DNA of 64,000 bases from UBA970 sp049419605 (lineage in GTDB: Bacteria; Bacillota_I; Bacilli_A; RFN20; CAG-826). The notes under the pieces were generated by a model, which was not told the DNA's origin, ran no database searches, and worked only from the letters and a program-made list of their open reading frames with translations. Every line of letters starts with the position of its first letter. Position 1 is the stretch's first letter. The stretch is taken from the NCBI GenBank assembly GCA_049419605.1, contig JBMSKF010000002.1, positions 47,568-111,567 on the forward strand, written 5' to 3'. Both the position numbers and the translations under genes were made by a program. Below, one piece after another: positions 16,151 to 25,513 of the stretch.

Positions 16151-17890
16151 TTAATCCTCAAGACCTGTCAGTTGAGTAATATATTGTCGCTTATACCAAC
16201 CATCTTCTCGAATCAATGAGTCATGGGTGCCGCGTTGACTAATTTCACCTTGCTCCAAAACAAGAATAAAGTCTGCTTCTTGAATTGCGGAAAAACGGTG
16301 AGTCACAATAATATTAGTTTTCCCTTTTCTTAAATCTTTAAGGTGTTGCACAATCGTTCGTTCTGTTTTCATGTCAACCGCACTCAACGAATCATCGAGA
16401 ATCAAGATTTGTGGATCTTTAATTAACGCCCTAGCAATCGATAATCGTTGCTTTTGTCCACCAGAAAGATTAACGCCGGTCTCACCCATCATGGTTTGCA
16501 AACCCGATTGTAAATAAGGTAAATCCTTTTCAAAGTCAGCCATTTTGACAGCACTTTTCACAACTTCATCGGAAGCATTAGGCTTCCCAATCTTGATGTT
16601 TTCTTCAACGGGTAATTTAAAAAGAATATGGGATTGAGGAACGTAGCCTACTAATTGTCTTATGTCTTCAATTTTAAATCTTTCGATGGGTGTGTTATCA
16701 ATTAAAACAGATCCTTTTGATACATTAAATTCACGAAGTAATTGGCGAATTAAGGTTGACTTGCCCGCTCCAGTTGGACCCACAATGCCTATCGTTTGTC
16801 CTTTTTGAATACTAAAAGAAATATTTTTAATTACGGGTTGTTTATCAAACGGATATTGAAAGGTGACACCTTTAAAATCTATTGTTTGAAAGTCGATAAT
16901 GGTTTGAGAAGTAGAACTATCATGGACAATCGGTTGATGGTTCATGACTTCTTCCATCCGATCAATGGCAATCGTCGCTTGATTGAGTTGAGCAAAAATA
17001 CCCGAGATTGAAATAAACGGACCAAATAACATCCCAATATAAGTCACAAAAGTAATTAATCCACCTAACGACATCATTTGTTGAATAATGAAATATGTGC
17101 CAAAGGCAAAGGCGAGTGTATAAGCAATCCCATAAATCACTTCAAATAAAGGGTTAAACCAGTTTTCAAATTTTACAATATAACGCCAGGACTCAATGTC
17201 ATTGGTAATTTCTTGATGTTGCTTTTTAAGATCGATATCTTCCTGAACATAGGCGCGTATAGCTTTTTGTCCTTCAACAGACTCCAACATTTTTTCCGTA
17301 AACGCAGCGTATATATCTCGGTGTTTTTTAAAGTATTGTCTTTTGCCTTCACGAACTAAATTAAGAATCGTTAACCCAATTGGCATGATGATGACTGAGA
17401 TTAAAGTAAGTTGCCAACTGATGGTCACCATCATCAATGTTAATGTGATGATTATAAATCCAATGTTAAAAACCAACCCTTCCAACAAACCTGTTGCCGA
17501 TTGAATAATGGAATCTAAATCACCGGTTACTCGAGAAATTAAATCACCCTTCTGATATTTTTCATAAAAACTAGAATCCATGTTAAATAAATGACCCAAG
17601 TATTTTTTTCGCATTGTGTGGGCGAGCTGTTGTGATTTTTTTACTGTCGTGAAGTTATATAAATAACTGAGTCCATACCGTATCACTGGAAAAGCAATTA
17701 GTGCACCACCTAAAAATAATAATGATTGATAAGTTAATCCACCTGAGATGATCGTGTCGATGGATAAACCAAGTAACCAACCTGGAATCAAGGCAAATAA
17801 AGCAATACTGATCAGTAAGACAAACATTAAAACATAAGTCTTCCATTCTTGTTTAACGTACCAACCAATATGTTTCAATAACTTGCCCAT
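16151..17890 (-). CDS. ABC exporter half-transporter with degenerate Walker B (BmrC/YheI-like)
   Basis: A 579-residue ABC half-exporter with six membrane helices then an ATPase domain. Walker A is GPTGAGKST and the signature is canonical (NLSGGQKQ), but the Walker B is ILILDDSLSAVD, with Asp instead of the catalytic Glu. With its partner, which has the complementary defect, this predicts an asymmetric heterodimer with one hydrolytic site, as known for BmrC/BmrD. The start is taken at ATG 17890; an in-frame TTG at 17899 is possible. First gene of the two-gene operon, four bases before its partner. Confidence 0.88.
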   Translation of the reverse strand: MGKLLKHIGWYVKQEWKTYVLMFVLLISIALFALIPGWLLGLSIDTIISGGLTYQSLLFLGGALIAFPVIRYGLSYLYNFTTVKKSQQLAHTMRKKYLGHLFNMDSSFYEKYQKGDLISRVTGDLDSIIQSATGLLEGLVFNIGFIIITLTLMMVTISWQLTLISVIIMPIGLTILNLVREGKRQYFKKHRDIYAAFTEKMLESVEGQKAIRAYVQEDIDLKKQHQEITNDIESWRYIVKFENWFNPLFEVIYGIAYTLAFAFGTYFIIQQMMSLGGLITFVTYIGMLFGPFISISGIFAQLNQATIAIDRMEEVMNHQPIVHDSSTSQTIIDFQTIDFKGVTFQYPFDKQPVIKNISFSIQKGQTIGIVGPTGAGKSTLIRQLLREFNVSKGSVLIDNTPIERFKIEDIRQLVGYVPQSHILFKLPVEENIKIGKPNASDEVVKSAVKMADFEKDLPYLQSGLQTMMGETGVNLSGGQKQRLSIARALIKDPQILILDDSLSAVDMKTERTIVQHLKDLRKGKTNIIVTHRFSAIQEADFILVLEQGEISQRGTHDSLIREDGWYKRQYITQLTGLED

Positions 17891-17989
17891 AATCTTCAAT
17901 TTTCCAATAGCATTATACGCTTATTAATCATCGATTGTTTTGCTTTCAATACAAGGAAATTTTCAAGTTCTCGGACGAGCGATGGGTGG

Positions 17990-17995
17990 TAAAAT
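17990..17995 (+). promoter_or_regulatory. Extended -10 of the MORN-like gene, leaderless type
   Basis: TGG-TAAAAT ends 6 bases before ATG 18002. An ATG at 17996 directly touches the -10 and would not be transcribed, which settles the start. Confidence 0.5.
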
Positions 17996-18001
17996 ATGAA
18001 T

Positions 18002-18268
18002 ATGGCGATCATTAAATCCAAAGCGTCAAAAACCGACGAAAATAATCTCGTAACCAAATATCACGCGAATGGAAAAACCATTTGGTCAAAGGGTAAAATC
18101 ATCGATGGTTTACCGGAAGGTTATTGGCAGTGGTTTCGTATTGATCAAACCATCAAACGTTCAGGATATTTTCTTAAAGGTGAGCCGGTAGGCGAATGGA
18201 TCACCTATGATTTAAAAGGTAAACCATATAAAATAACGAAGAAGGAAAAACCGTATGGAAAAAAATAA
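18002..18268 (+). CDS. Small MORN-repeat-like protein
   Basis: An 88-residue protein with two or three MORN-variant units of the YwqK type: YHANGKTIWSKGKI, GLPEGYWQWFRIDQ and YFLKGEPVGEWITYD, each with the G-x-W/Y spacing. It is soluble and has no signal peptide. Function unknown; MORN-variant proteins can act in membrane or protein contacts or as antitoxin-like partners. The end overlaps the DUF4256 start by 14 bases in another frame, so the two are co-transcribed. Confidence 0.65.
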   Translation: MAIIKSKASKTDENNLVTKYHANGKTIWSKGKIIDGLPEGYWQWFRIDQTIKRSGYFLKGEPVGEWITYDLKGKPYKITKKEKPYGKK

Positions 18269-18812
18269 AACATTAACCAAAGAAGAACTATTCAAAGTAC
18301 TAGAAGAGCGATTTGAATCAAACCCTCATCGACACCGAGGTGTTACTTGGAAACATGTCCAAGATCGCTTAAAAGGCCAATCAAAAAAGATTGACACACT
18401 TTTACAAATGGAACTAACAGATGGAGAACCAGACGTCTTCTCTAGAGACGCCAAATCAGGGGTTATTACCTTTGTTGATTTTGCCCTACAAAGCCCCAAA
18501 GGAAGAAGAAGTGTTTGTTATGATCAAGCTGCATGGGATGATCGTAAAGAATTTAAGCCAAAAAACGGTAACGCCCAATCACTTGCTAAATTAATGGGTG
18601 CAACGCTTTTAACAGAAGAACAATATTTACAATTACAAACGATTCAAGATGTCGATACCACAACCTCATCTTGGTTACTTACCCCTAAAGATGTTCGAGA
18701 AAAAGGTGGTGCGTTATTTGGTGATAAACGCTTTGGTAGAGCTTTTATTTTTCACAACGGAGCAGATTCTTACTACGCAGATCGTGGCTTTAGAGTTGCT
18801 GTAGAAATATAG
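18255..18812 (+). CDS. DUF4256 domain protein
   Basis: A 185-residue protein that covers the full DUF4256 family: RGVTWKHVQDRL, GGEPDV-like DGEPDVFSRD, the strongly conserved SPKGRRSVCYDQAAW, a TSSWLLTP block and the end motif FHNGADSYYADRGFR. No membrane segments. No biochemical function is established for the family. It is translationally overlapped with the MORN-like gene and followed by an intrinsic terminator. Confidence 0.85.
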   Translation: MEKNKTLTKEELFKVLEERFESNPHRHRGVTWKHVQDRLKGQSKKIDTLLQMELTDGEPDVFSRDAKSGVITFVDFALQSPKGRRSVCYDQAAWDDRKEFKPKNGNAQSLAKLMGATLLTEEQYLQLQTIQDVDTTTSSWLLTPKDVREKGGALFGDKRFGRAFIFHNGADSYYADRGFRVAVEI

Positions 18813-18818
18813 AAAAAG

Positions 18819-18857
18819 AAAAAGGATTTGCAATCATGATTTAGCAAATCCTTTTTT
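18819..18857. terminator. Bidirectional intrinsic terminator
   Basis: AAAAAGGATTTGC (18819-18831) pairs with GCAAATCCTTTTTT (18844-18857), with A-runs on one side and T-runs on the other. It can terminate both the DUF4256 gene and the convergent DUF975 gene. It is the only convergent pair in the window with such a spacer. Confidence 0.8.
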
Positions 18858-18866
18858 ATTTAAGAT

Positions 18867-19520
18867 TTATTTAACGTCGTAAGCGTCTTTGAAGAATAAG
18901 GCTCTTGCTGTTTGGTGCCAAGCACTTACCCAAATAGCTAAAATCCCAAATGTGAATAAGGATAATAAATACCAACCTAAGTAGCCTAAATCAAGCATGA
19001 ATAATTGCATTTTTTTGCCATCCATCAGTTGTCTTGATTTTGTAATCGCGTCAACGGGTCCTAAATTTTTTTCATTCACAAGCAAGTAAGACGCCATCGC
19101 ATAACTATAGGCTTTAATGATTCCAGGAATGATAAATAATAAAGTCCATAACCCAAGGAATAAACCACTAATTACACTCAACAAAGGAGCATTGACTGGT
19201 TGTTCTTTAACACCCGCAGTTAGGATGGGTTCAAATTCTGGATTTTCATTTTTTGCAACACCGATAAACATTTTGGTGAAGCTATAGGTTACATATCCAC
19301 CAAGGGCGACTGCGATTAAATTAAACAATTGAGCTAAAGCAGGATTACCCGGATCAATCACATTAAATGTTCCCTCTTCGAGAACAGGAGCAAAGCTAGA
19401 TCCAATCCCGGTTACAACACCAAGAATTGAGGAAAAAATTAATCCGATTAGGAAAATATTGAGTATTTTTCCTTTTGCTAATGAACGACCTTCGCGACGA
19501 TATTCACTATTTTTTTTCAT
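18867..19520 (-). CDS. DUF975 family membrane protein
   Basis: A 217-residue integral membrane protein of the DUF975 family with about five helices. The N-terminus is cytosolic and basic (MKKNSEYRREGRSLAKG). The characteristic block FIIPGIIKAYSYAMASYLL lies mid-protein, followed by DAITKSRQLMDGKK and a C-terminal AIWVSAWHQTARALF. Function unknown. SD GAGGTCATT precedes the ATG. Monocistronic. Confidence 0.82.
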   Translation of the reverse strand: MKKNSEYRREGRSLAKGKILNIFLIGLIFSSILGVVTGIGSSFAPVLEEGTFNVIDPGNPALAQLFNLIAVALGGYVTYSFTKMFIGVAKNENPEFEPILTAGVKEQPVNAPLLSVISGLFLGLWTLLFIIPGIIKAYSYAMASYLLVNEKNLGPVDAITKSRQLMDGKKMQLFMLDLGYLGWYLLSLFTFGILAIWVSAWHQTARALFFKDAYDVK

Positions 19521-19571
19521 AATGACCTCTTTCTAATATTTAAAATAACACAGAATGAAATTGTTACAACA

Positions 19572-20003
19572 TTATTCTAAAGTTAATTTAAATTTTTCTA
19601 ATTGTTTCTTTGCATCATTGCTTATACTTTGTGATTTTTTGGTTTGGTGACTGACTTGCACGACAATCGTTTCAGAGGTTGCGACTAGTTTTTCATTTTG
19701 ATATAAACATGCTCCAATCACCAACGAACTATCTCCAATTCTTATAATTCCGGTTCCAATATCAACTTTACCCGGCCAGTGAATCTCGTTTAATAGATCG
19801 ATGGTTACTTTTGCTACAACAAACGAACAATTCTCTGAAAGAATACCTTGGTCTTCTCCATACAATAATTCAACCCGTCCTGTTTCAAAATAGGTGCCAA
19901 AGACAGCGTTATTAATATGACCTTGGCGATCAGTGTCTCGATAACGAATTTTATCGAACGTGATTGAAGGAAAATCTTTTAACATCAATTCTTTTAATCT
20001 CAT
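19572..20003 (-). CDS. Acyl-CoA thioesterase, hotdog fold (YbgC/4HBT-like)
   Basis: A 143-residue hotdog protein. The active-site region YRDTDRQGHINNAVF near residues 22-36 is typical of 4-hydroxybenzoyl-CoA-thioesterase-type enzymes (D, H and N positions). It probably hydrolyses acyl-CoA or acyl-ACP thioesters in the cytoplasm; substrate length is unknown. SD GAGGTAA precedes the ATG. It is divergent from the OsmC gene. Confidence 0.8.
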   Translation of the reverse strand: MRLKELMLKDFPSITFDKIRYRDTDRQGHINNAVFGTYFETGRVELLYGEDQGILSENCSFVVAKVTIDLLNEIHWPGKVDIGTGIIRIGDSSLVIGACLYQNEKLVATSETIVVQVSHQTKKSQSISNDAKKQLEKFKLTLE

Positions 20004-20053
20004 AAGCTTACCTCTACTTAAGCATAAACGATTTCTAAAACGATAGAATAGGA

Positions 20054-20071
20054 TATGATATTATTCGAGGA
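20054..20071 (+). promoter_or_regulatory. -10 box plus SD of the OsmC gene (minimal leader)
   Basis: TATGAT (20054-20059) predicts a start near 20066; the SD GAGGA begins at 20067 and the ATG is at 20078. Confidence 0.4.
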
Positions 20072-20077
20072 CAATTT

Positions 20078-20473
20078 ATGAAAACTGATAACGTAAAACT
20101 AGAATTCTCTAATACATTTGTTGGATCAATGTCATCGCCAAGTGGACGGGTCGTCTTGGGTCAACAACCCGATGGAATGGCACCTTATCACTTACTTTAT
20201 GGTGCTGTTGGTTCATGCTTTTATTCTACTTTTTTAAGTGTTGCCAATAAGAAACGTCTTACATTTAAAGATGCTTCTCTTGAAGTGAGTGGTGTAAAAC
20301 GCGACACAATTCCTGCTACCTTGGAATATTTAAAAATTGAATTGACGATTCGTGGCGGTTCTAATGAGGACCAACTTAAAGAATCTGCAGAATTAGGTGC
20401 AAAATATTGCTCAATTCACGAAACGATTAGTAAGGTTGCTAAAATAGATTTAGTCGTAAAGTTTGAATCTTAA
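20078..20473 (+). CDS. OsmC/YhfA-family protein
   Basis: A 131-residue OsmC-like protein. It has the N-terminal beta sheet, the helix LLYGAVGSCFYSTFL bearing one cysteine, and a C-terminal EQL-like segment with a second cysteine (GAKYCSIHETIS). Two such cysteines are the peroxidatic/resolving pair in OsmC/Ohr proteins, so thiol peroxidase activity is plausible. No signal peptide. Its stop overlaps the following methyltransferase start (TAATG). Confidence 0.83.
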   Translation: MKTDNVKLEFSNTFVGSMSSPSGRVVLGQQPDGMAPYHLLYGAVGSCFYSTFLSVANKKRLTFKDASLEVSGVKRDTIPATLEYLKIELTIRGGSNEDQLKESAELGAKYCSIHETISKVAKIDLVVKFES

Positions 20474-21804
20474 TGGATTTACCCAAGTTATTTATCCAAC
20501 GCGTTGAAAAACAAATAGGGAATGAACAAATTCCCTTTTTTCTTCATGCGATGAAACAACCCCCCATCGAATCCATTCGCATTCAAAAACCCCTATCTCA
20601 ACTAACCAAACTTCACTTACATGATCCGATTCCGTGGCACTCACAAGGTTATTATGTAGCACCTTCAACCCTACACGGTCATCATCCTTATCACCACGCT
20701 GGAGCATTTTATTTCCAAGAAGCTTCCGCGATGGCAGTCATCCCCATGCTTGATATTCAACCCAAAGATGTCGTTTTAGACATGGCTGCAGCACCTGGCA
20801 GTAAATCAACAGATATTGCGAGTCGATTAGGCCCACAAGGATTTCTGATTGCCAACGATATTGATGGAAGAAGAGCACAAACTTTAATGTATAACGTTGA
20901 AAGACTTGGATTAAATCAAGTGATTGTCACACATCATGACCCCCATCATCTACCAACATTATTTCCAAACTTTTTTGACAAAATTCTTGTGGATGCTCCT
21001 TGTAGTGGTGAGGGAATGTTTCGTAAAGATCCTAACGCAATGGAGTCTTGGTCGGTTGAACACGTAGAAACTTGTGCAACTCGGCAACAATATCTTCTTG
21101 AAGAAGCGGTTAAATTACTCAAACCTGGAGGCCGAATCGTCTATTCAACCTGCACTTTTTCTCCAGAAGAAAATGAAAAACTAATTGAAGCATTTCTTAT
21201 TCAACATCATGACTTTAAGTTAATACACCACCCATTACAACAACACTTCGATGCACGTTCAACCTTGGGAATTGGTGTGAAATTATGGCCACACCTTGTG
21301 AAAGGTGAAGGTCATTATATTGCGATTTTACAACACCAAGGCGAACACGTTAACTCATTAAAATTTACACACCGGATGAGAAACCCTATGCCACCTGCTT
21401 GGAAACGGTTCGCAGAAGAAACGCTGATGAATCCATCAATAGAACCCAACTTTGTTTACGAAGAAAGATTATTTCAAATTCCCACATCTTATCAATATCA
21501 TGCAGCCCTTCACACATTAAGAGCAGGTGTATATTTCGGTGATATAGAAAAGAACATCTTTTATCCCTCGCATCATTTGGCCCATACATTGCGACCTGAA
21601 GATGTAAAACAACACCTCAATCTAACACTTGAAGATCCTCGCTTACCTCAATATTTACAAGGTGAAGAAATCCATGCTGATATAGAAAAAGGATGGGTGT
21701 TAATCTCTGTGGATGGTTTTTCACTTGGATGGGGAAAAGCTTCACAAGGTAGAATCAAGAACCATTATCCGAAAGCACTCCGATTAGCGAATACTCGAAA
21801 ATAA
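20473..21804 (+). CDS. RNA cytosine-5 methyltransferase (RsmF/NSUN family)
   Basis: A 443-residue NOL1/NOP2/Sun-family methylase forming m5C in rRNA. SAM-binding motif DMAAAPGSKSTD near residue 104, the first cysteine loop DAPCSGEGMFRKDP and the second catalytic block YSTCTFSPEENE are all intact. A C-terminal PUA-like RNA-binding domain ends VSVDGFSLGWGK-like (LISVDGFSLGWGKASQG). This is the YebU/RsmF layout. Translationally coupled to OsmC. The last 21 bases overlap the convergent glgA. Confidence 0.9.
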   Translation: MDLPKLFIQRVEKQIGNEQIPFFLHAMKQPPIESIRIQKPLSQLTKLHLHDPIPWHSQGYYVAPSTLHGHHPYHHAGAFYFQEASAMAVIPMLDIQPKDVVLDMAAAPGSKSTDIASRLGPQGFLIANDIDGRRAQTLMYNVERLGLNQVIVTHHDPHHLPTLFPNFFDKILVDAPCSGEGMFRKDPNAMESWSVEHVETCATRQQYLLEEAVKLLKPGGRIVYSTCTFSPEENEKLIEAFLIQHHDFKLIHHPLQQHFDARSTLGIGVKLWPHLVKGEGHYIAILQHQGEHVNSLKFTHRMRNPMPPAWKRFAEETLMNPSIEPNFVYEERLFQIPTSYQYHAALHTLRAGVYFGDIEKNIFYPSHHLAHTLRPEDVKQHLNLTLEDPRLPQYLQGEEIHADIEKGWVLISVDGFSLGWGKASQGRIKNHYPKALRLANTRK

Positions 21805-23211
21805 CGATAAATAAAGTTGACTAGCATGTCCCCAATCGTGATTGGATTGATAAGCATTTAATTGTAGTTTCTTCAGTAGAGGTTTTTGTTCAAATATCTC
21901 CATTGCTTGCTGCATCGCCCATCCTAAAGAATCACCGGTGTAATGTAAAAAACTAAAACCCGTTGCTTGGTCCCCGTGGACTGCATAACCTTTTACCGTA
22001 TCCACTAAACCACCCGTTTCTCTTACCAAGGGTAACGTGCCATAACGCATTGCAATCATCTGGGAAATACCACATGGTTCAAAGAGTGATGGCATTAAAA
22101 AGAAATCGCTACTTGCATAGATTTGGTGGGCAATAGGATTGTTATAACCTAAAATCACGCGTACAGCCTTAGGATATTTAGACTCAAAAGCTTTTAAACG
22201 ATGTTCTAATTCCATCTCACCTGCACCTAAAAAAATAAATTTTGCACCTCGATGAACGAAGTGGTCTAAATTATCTAAGATAAGATGAATTCCTTTTTGA
22301 AATGTTAGTCGACTAACCAAACCAAACAATGGATATTGAGGGTGTTCTAAATCAAACATCTTAAATAAATGCTCTTTGTTTTTATCTTTGTTAAGTTGTA
22401 GAGTTTGCGGTTGAATGGGGTTAAACAAATGCGGATCCTGAATAGGGTGCCATTCATCCGTATCAATTCCGTTGAGAATGCCAACGAATTTATCGCGATA
22501 TAAATGTAAAATCGAATCGAGACCAAAACTACCTTCCCTGGTTAATAGTTCTTTTGCGTGAGTAGGTGAAACCGTGGTAATTCGATCTGCATAGACTAAA
22601 CCCGCTTTTAAAGTTGAAGCTTGGTCTTGAAACCGTAACGTCCCATTTTCATATAATTGTTGACTAAGGCCGTAAAAATCTTCAATGAGATTAGGTGAAA
22701 ATTCACCATGGAAAGCAGGACTATGGATGGTCATAACAAATTTCATGTTTTGATAAAAGCGATTACCTTTATCTAGTTCTCGAATTAAAACAGGTAACAT
22801 TCCGGTCGGCCAATCATGAAGATGAACTACATCAGCTTGAAAGCCTACGACAGGCATCATGTGGCGAACTGCATGTACAAAAGCTGCCCAACGTTCGTGT
22901 TCATCGGGATAACCATATACACCATCGCGATCAAAATAATATGAGGCATCTGTAAAGTAATAGGTAATGCCATCAATGTTGGTAGTGAGTAAACTTACTG
23001 TGTGTTTTCTCCAAGAAAGAAAAACATCAATGTGTCCTATAAATTGAATCGGATATTTAGTTTGATATCGTAAACTTTTATAAAAGGGTATGACGATCGC
23101 GACCTCTTGCCCCTTTTTAACAAAAGCTTTCGCAAGACTATAAACCACATCACCCAATCCACCAACCTTGATTAACGGGTTGGCTTCAGAAGCGACCATT
23201 AAAATCTTCAT
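21784..23211 (-). CDS. glgA: Glycogen synthase
   Basis: A 475-residue GT5 enzyme that elongates alpha-1,4-glucan from ADP-glucose. The N-terminal KVGGLGDVVYSL binds the nucleotide sugar; the C-terminal domain has LVSRLTFQKG and the acceptor/donor loop PSLFEPCGISQMIAM. Normal length. The start overlaps the glgD stop (TAATG), so translation is coupled. Last gene of the glgC-glgD-glgA operon; no glgB or glgP is in the window. Confidence 0.95.
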   Translation of the reverse strand: MKILMVASEANPLIKVGGLGDVVYSLAKAFVKKGQEVAIVIPFYKSLRYQTKYPIQFIGHIDVFLSWRKHTVSLLTTNIDGITYYFTDASYYFDRDGVYGYPDEHERWAAFVHAVRHMMPVVGFQADVVHLHDWPTGMLPVLIRELDKGNRFYQNMKFVMTIHSPAFHGEFSPNLIEDFYGLSQQLYENGTLRFQDQASTLKAGLVYADRITTVSPTHAKELLTREGSFGLDSILHLYRDKFVGILNGIDTDEWHPIQDPHLFNPIQPQTLQLNKDKNKEHLFKMFDLEHPQYPLFGLVSRLTFQKGIHLILDNLDHFVHRGAKFIFLGAGEMELEHRLKAFESKYPKAVRVILGYNNPIAHQIYASSDFFLMPSLFEPCGISQMIAMRYGTLPLVRETGGLVDTVKGYAVHGDQATGFSFLHYTGDSLGWAMQQAMEIFEQKPLLKKLQLNAYQSNHDWGHASQLYLSLFSSIR

Positions 23212-24323
23212 TAAAGTTTTTCTCCCTGTTTAATATAAAGAACGGAATCTTTACCTGCAAGAAGTTTTGTTTTTTCTACCTTCACGTATTTATCAACAAT
23301 GGCTTGTTGAATGATGACATCTTTGCCAACTTTGGTATCCGTAAAAATAATGGCATTTTCAATACGGGATCCTTCTTCAATGACAACATTTCGAGAAATA
23401 ATAGAATTGATGACGGTCCCATTTATTTTTGCACCGTTGGCAATCATACTATTTTTGACAATCGCGTTTGCCCCATAGCTGGCTGGAGGTGTGTTATTAG
23501 ATACGGTGTAAATAGGCCAATCTTCAAGGAATACCTTGTTGCGAAATTCAAAGTCCAGAAATTCCATTGAGTTTTCAAAGTAAGCATCTAGACTATCAAA
23601 TGCTCTCAAATAACCATTTAATTTATATGTACCAAACGTTAAACCGTCTTGAACCAACAAATATCGAATCAACTCTTTGATACCAAACGTTGCCGAGACT
23701 TGAGGTCCAAGTTCTAACAACCGCATCAAATAATCTTTTGAAAAAATAAAGGTATCAAGACTGATATCAATTTCATCTTTTGTACCTTGATTTTGAATCA
23801 GACTATTTACCCGACCATCTTTTAAAGTCAGCACATCGGAGTATAAAAATTGTTTCTTCCCTTTTTTAGTTCTGGTATAAATCATAGTTAGGTTTTCTTT
23901 ATTCTCTAAATGTTGTTGGATGGCAGGACGAAAATCCATGGTATAAAGCAGATCACTTGGGGCTATGACAATCACATCAGGGCGATGGTCTAGAATCAAC
24001 CAATCATTCGCCTTTAAGTTATTTAAATCATGATTATATAAAGGATTTAAGGAATGTTTTTCATTATAAAGAACTTGTTCAAAACCAAGTTTAGTGTTGT
24101 TGTTAAAAACATTGGTGGAACCTAAATGTTTCATAATAGAACGAGGCTGAGTCTCAATTAAGATCCCTACTTTGTCAATGCCGGAATTTGAAAAATTGGA
24201 TAATGTAAAATCCATTAATGCATATCGACCTAAAAAACTCGTTGATCCTAACGGGCGATTTTCAGTTAAAGGTCCTAAACTCTTATTCCCATGAAGATTG
24301 CAAAAACCCATGATTTTCGCCAT
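23211..24323 (-). CDS. glgD: GlgD, ADP-glucose pyrophosphorylase regulatory-type subunit
   Basis: A 370-residue GlgC paralogue. It has the nucleotidyltransferase-like N-terminus (GRYALMDFTLSNFSNSGIDKVGI) but lacks the canonical GGxGTRL loop seen in its partner, as is usual for GlgD. The C-terminal hexapeptide-repeat region is present (NSMIANGAKINGTV). In Bacillota GlgD modulates GlgC in a heteromer. It starts 2 bases after the glgC stop and overlaps glgA by one base. Confidence 0.93.
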   Translation of the reverse strand: MAKIMGFCNLHGNKSLGPLTENRPLGSTSFLGRYALMDFTLSNFSNSGIDKVGILIETQPRSIMKHLGSTNVFNNNTKLGFEQVLYNEKHSLNPLYNHDLNNLKANDWLILDHRPDVIVIAPSDLLYTMDFRPAIQQHLENKENLTMIYTRTKKGKKQFLYSDVLTLKDGRVNSLIQNQGTKDEIDISLDTFIFSKDYLMRLLELGPQVSATFGIKELIRYLLVQDGLTFGTYKLNGYLRAFDSLDAYFENSMEFLDFEFRNKVFLEDWPIYTVSNNTPPASYGANAIVKNSMIANGAKINGTVINSIISRNVVIEEGSRIENAIIFTDTKVGKDVIIQQAIVDKYVKVEKTKLLAGKDSVLYIKQGEKL

Positions 24324-24325
24324 AA

Positions 24326-25432
24326 CTATTTATTTACCAACGCAATGTTGGCACCTCCATTCACCGAGGTTTCTACTTTAATTTTGGGTGAAACAATAAC
24401 ACGCTTTAAGACACATCCACTTTTAATGATGGCGCCAGGCATGATGACAGAATCAATGACACTTGCCCCTTCTTCGATGAGGACATCGTGGAAGATAACG
24501 CTATGATCAACCGAACCAAAAATAACTGCACCTTGGTTAATAAGCGCGTTTTTGATTTTTGCTTTTTCGCCTAAATATTGAGGTAGACTCCTTGTATCTT
24601 CGGTAAAAAGTTTCAAATCATCATTTTGTAATAAACTTTTTGCTTCTTCACGATCAAGCAAATCCATGTTTGCTTCCCATAGAGATTCAATCGTTCCAAC
24701 ATCTCGCCAATAACCTTCAAAAGGAAAGGCAAGTATTTTTCTTTTTTGCTTTAGTAATGATGGGATAATATTTTTTCCAAAATCATGTTCTGATGTCTCA
24801 TCTTTTGCATCATTCATTAAGGCTAGCCGTAATTCTTTATAGTTAAAAATATATATACCCATCGATGCAAGTGTAGATTTAGGTTGAGTTGGTTTTTCAT
24901 CAAATTGAGTCACGAAATTATCCTTATCAACTGACATAATGCCAAAACGCGAAGCTTCCTTTTTATCAACATTAATAACCGCAACCGTTAAATCAGCATG
25001 ACTTTTTTTGTGTGCATCTAACATGGTTTGGTAATTCATTCTATAAATATGATCTCCCGAAAGAATGAGCACATAACTCGGTTTGAGATTATCTAAGAAA
25101 TCAATGTTTTGATAAATTGCATCTGCAGTCCCTTTATACCAAACGTTACCTTCTTCGGTTTGTCTAGGTGGTAATGTTGCGGTTAATGAATGGATTCCAT
25201 TAAGACCCCATTTTTCACCATTACCTATATAGGTATTTAACAAAATCGATTCATATTGAGTAAGAACACCAACGGTATCGATGCCACTGTTGGCGCAATT
25301 GGAAAGAGGAAAATCAATAATGCGATATTTACCCCCAAAGCTAACAGCAGGTTTTGCAATCTTTTTTGTTAGGGTTTCAAGGCGCGTCCCTTTACCACCC
25401 GCTAACAACATGGCTACTAATTCTTTTTCCAA
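24326..25432 (-). CDS. glgC: Glucose-1-phosphate adenylyltransferase
   Basis: A 368-residue ADP-glucose pyrophosphorylase, the committed step of glycogen synthesis. The catalytic loop LAGGKGTRLETLTKKIAKP, the glucose-phosphate region YWRDVGTI and the DHIYRMNY segment are all intact, with C-terminal beta-helix repeats. The start codon is TTG at 25432: GAGGTGAG lies 5 bases upstream and the family N-terminus begins there. First gene of glgCDA. Confidence 0.95.
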   Translation of the reverse strand: MEKELVAMLLAGGKGTRLETLTKKIAKPAVSFGGKYRIIDFPLSNCANSGIDTVGVLTQYESILLNTYIGNGEKWGLNGIHSLTATLPPRQTEEGNVWYKGTADAIYQNIDFLDNLKPSYVLILSGDHIYRMNYQTMLDAHKKSHADLTVAVINVDKKEASRFGIMSVDKDNFVTQFDEKPTQPKSTLASMGIYIFNYKELRLALMNDAKDETSEHDFGKNIIPSLLKQKRKILAFPFEGYWRDVGTIESLWEANMDLLDREEAKSLLQNDDLKLFTEDTRSLPQYLGEKAKIKNALINQGAVIFGSVDHSVIFHDVLIEEGASVIDSVIMPGAIIKSGCVLKRVIVSPKIKVETSVNGGANIALVNK

Positions 25433-25458
25433 AGAATCTCACCTCATTCTTTAACGTT

Positions 25459-25464
25459 ATTTTA
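25459..25464 (-). promoter_or_regulatory. -10 box of glgCDA
   Basis: Minus-strand TAAAAT precedes a short leader carrying GAGGTGAG (25438-25445) before the TTG start at 25432. Confidence 0.45.
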
Positions 25465-25497
25465 CCACGAAGGTGAAAAGTTAAATCGCCCCATCCG

Positions 25498-25506
25498 TGA
25501 TAAGAT
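25498..25506 (+). promoter_or_regulatory. Extended -10 of the secreted propeller-like gene, leaderless type
   Basis: TGA-TAAGAT ends 7 bases before ATG 25514, with no SD. Confidence 0.45.
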
Positions 25507-25513
25507 AAAAACA

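Noticed and set aside
23211..25432. glgD/glgC as a recent duplication or broken pair
   Set aside because: The divergent N-terminal loop of GlgD is the normal state in Bacillota; both genes are full length.
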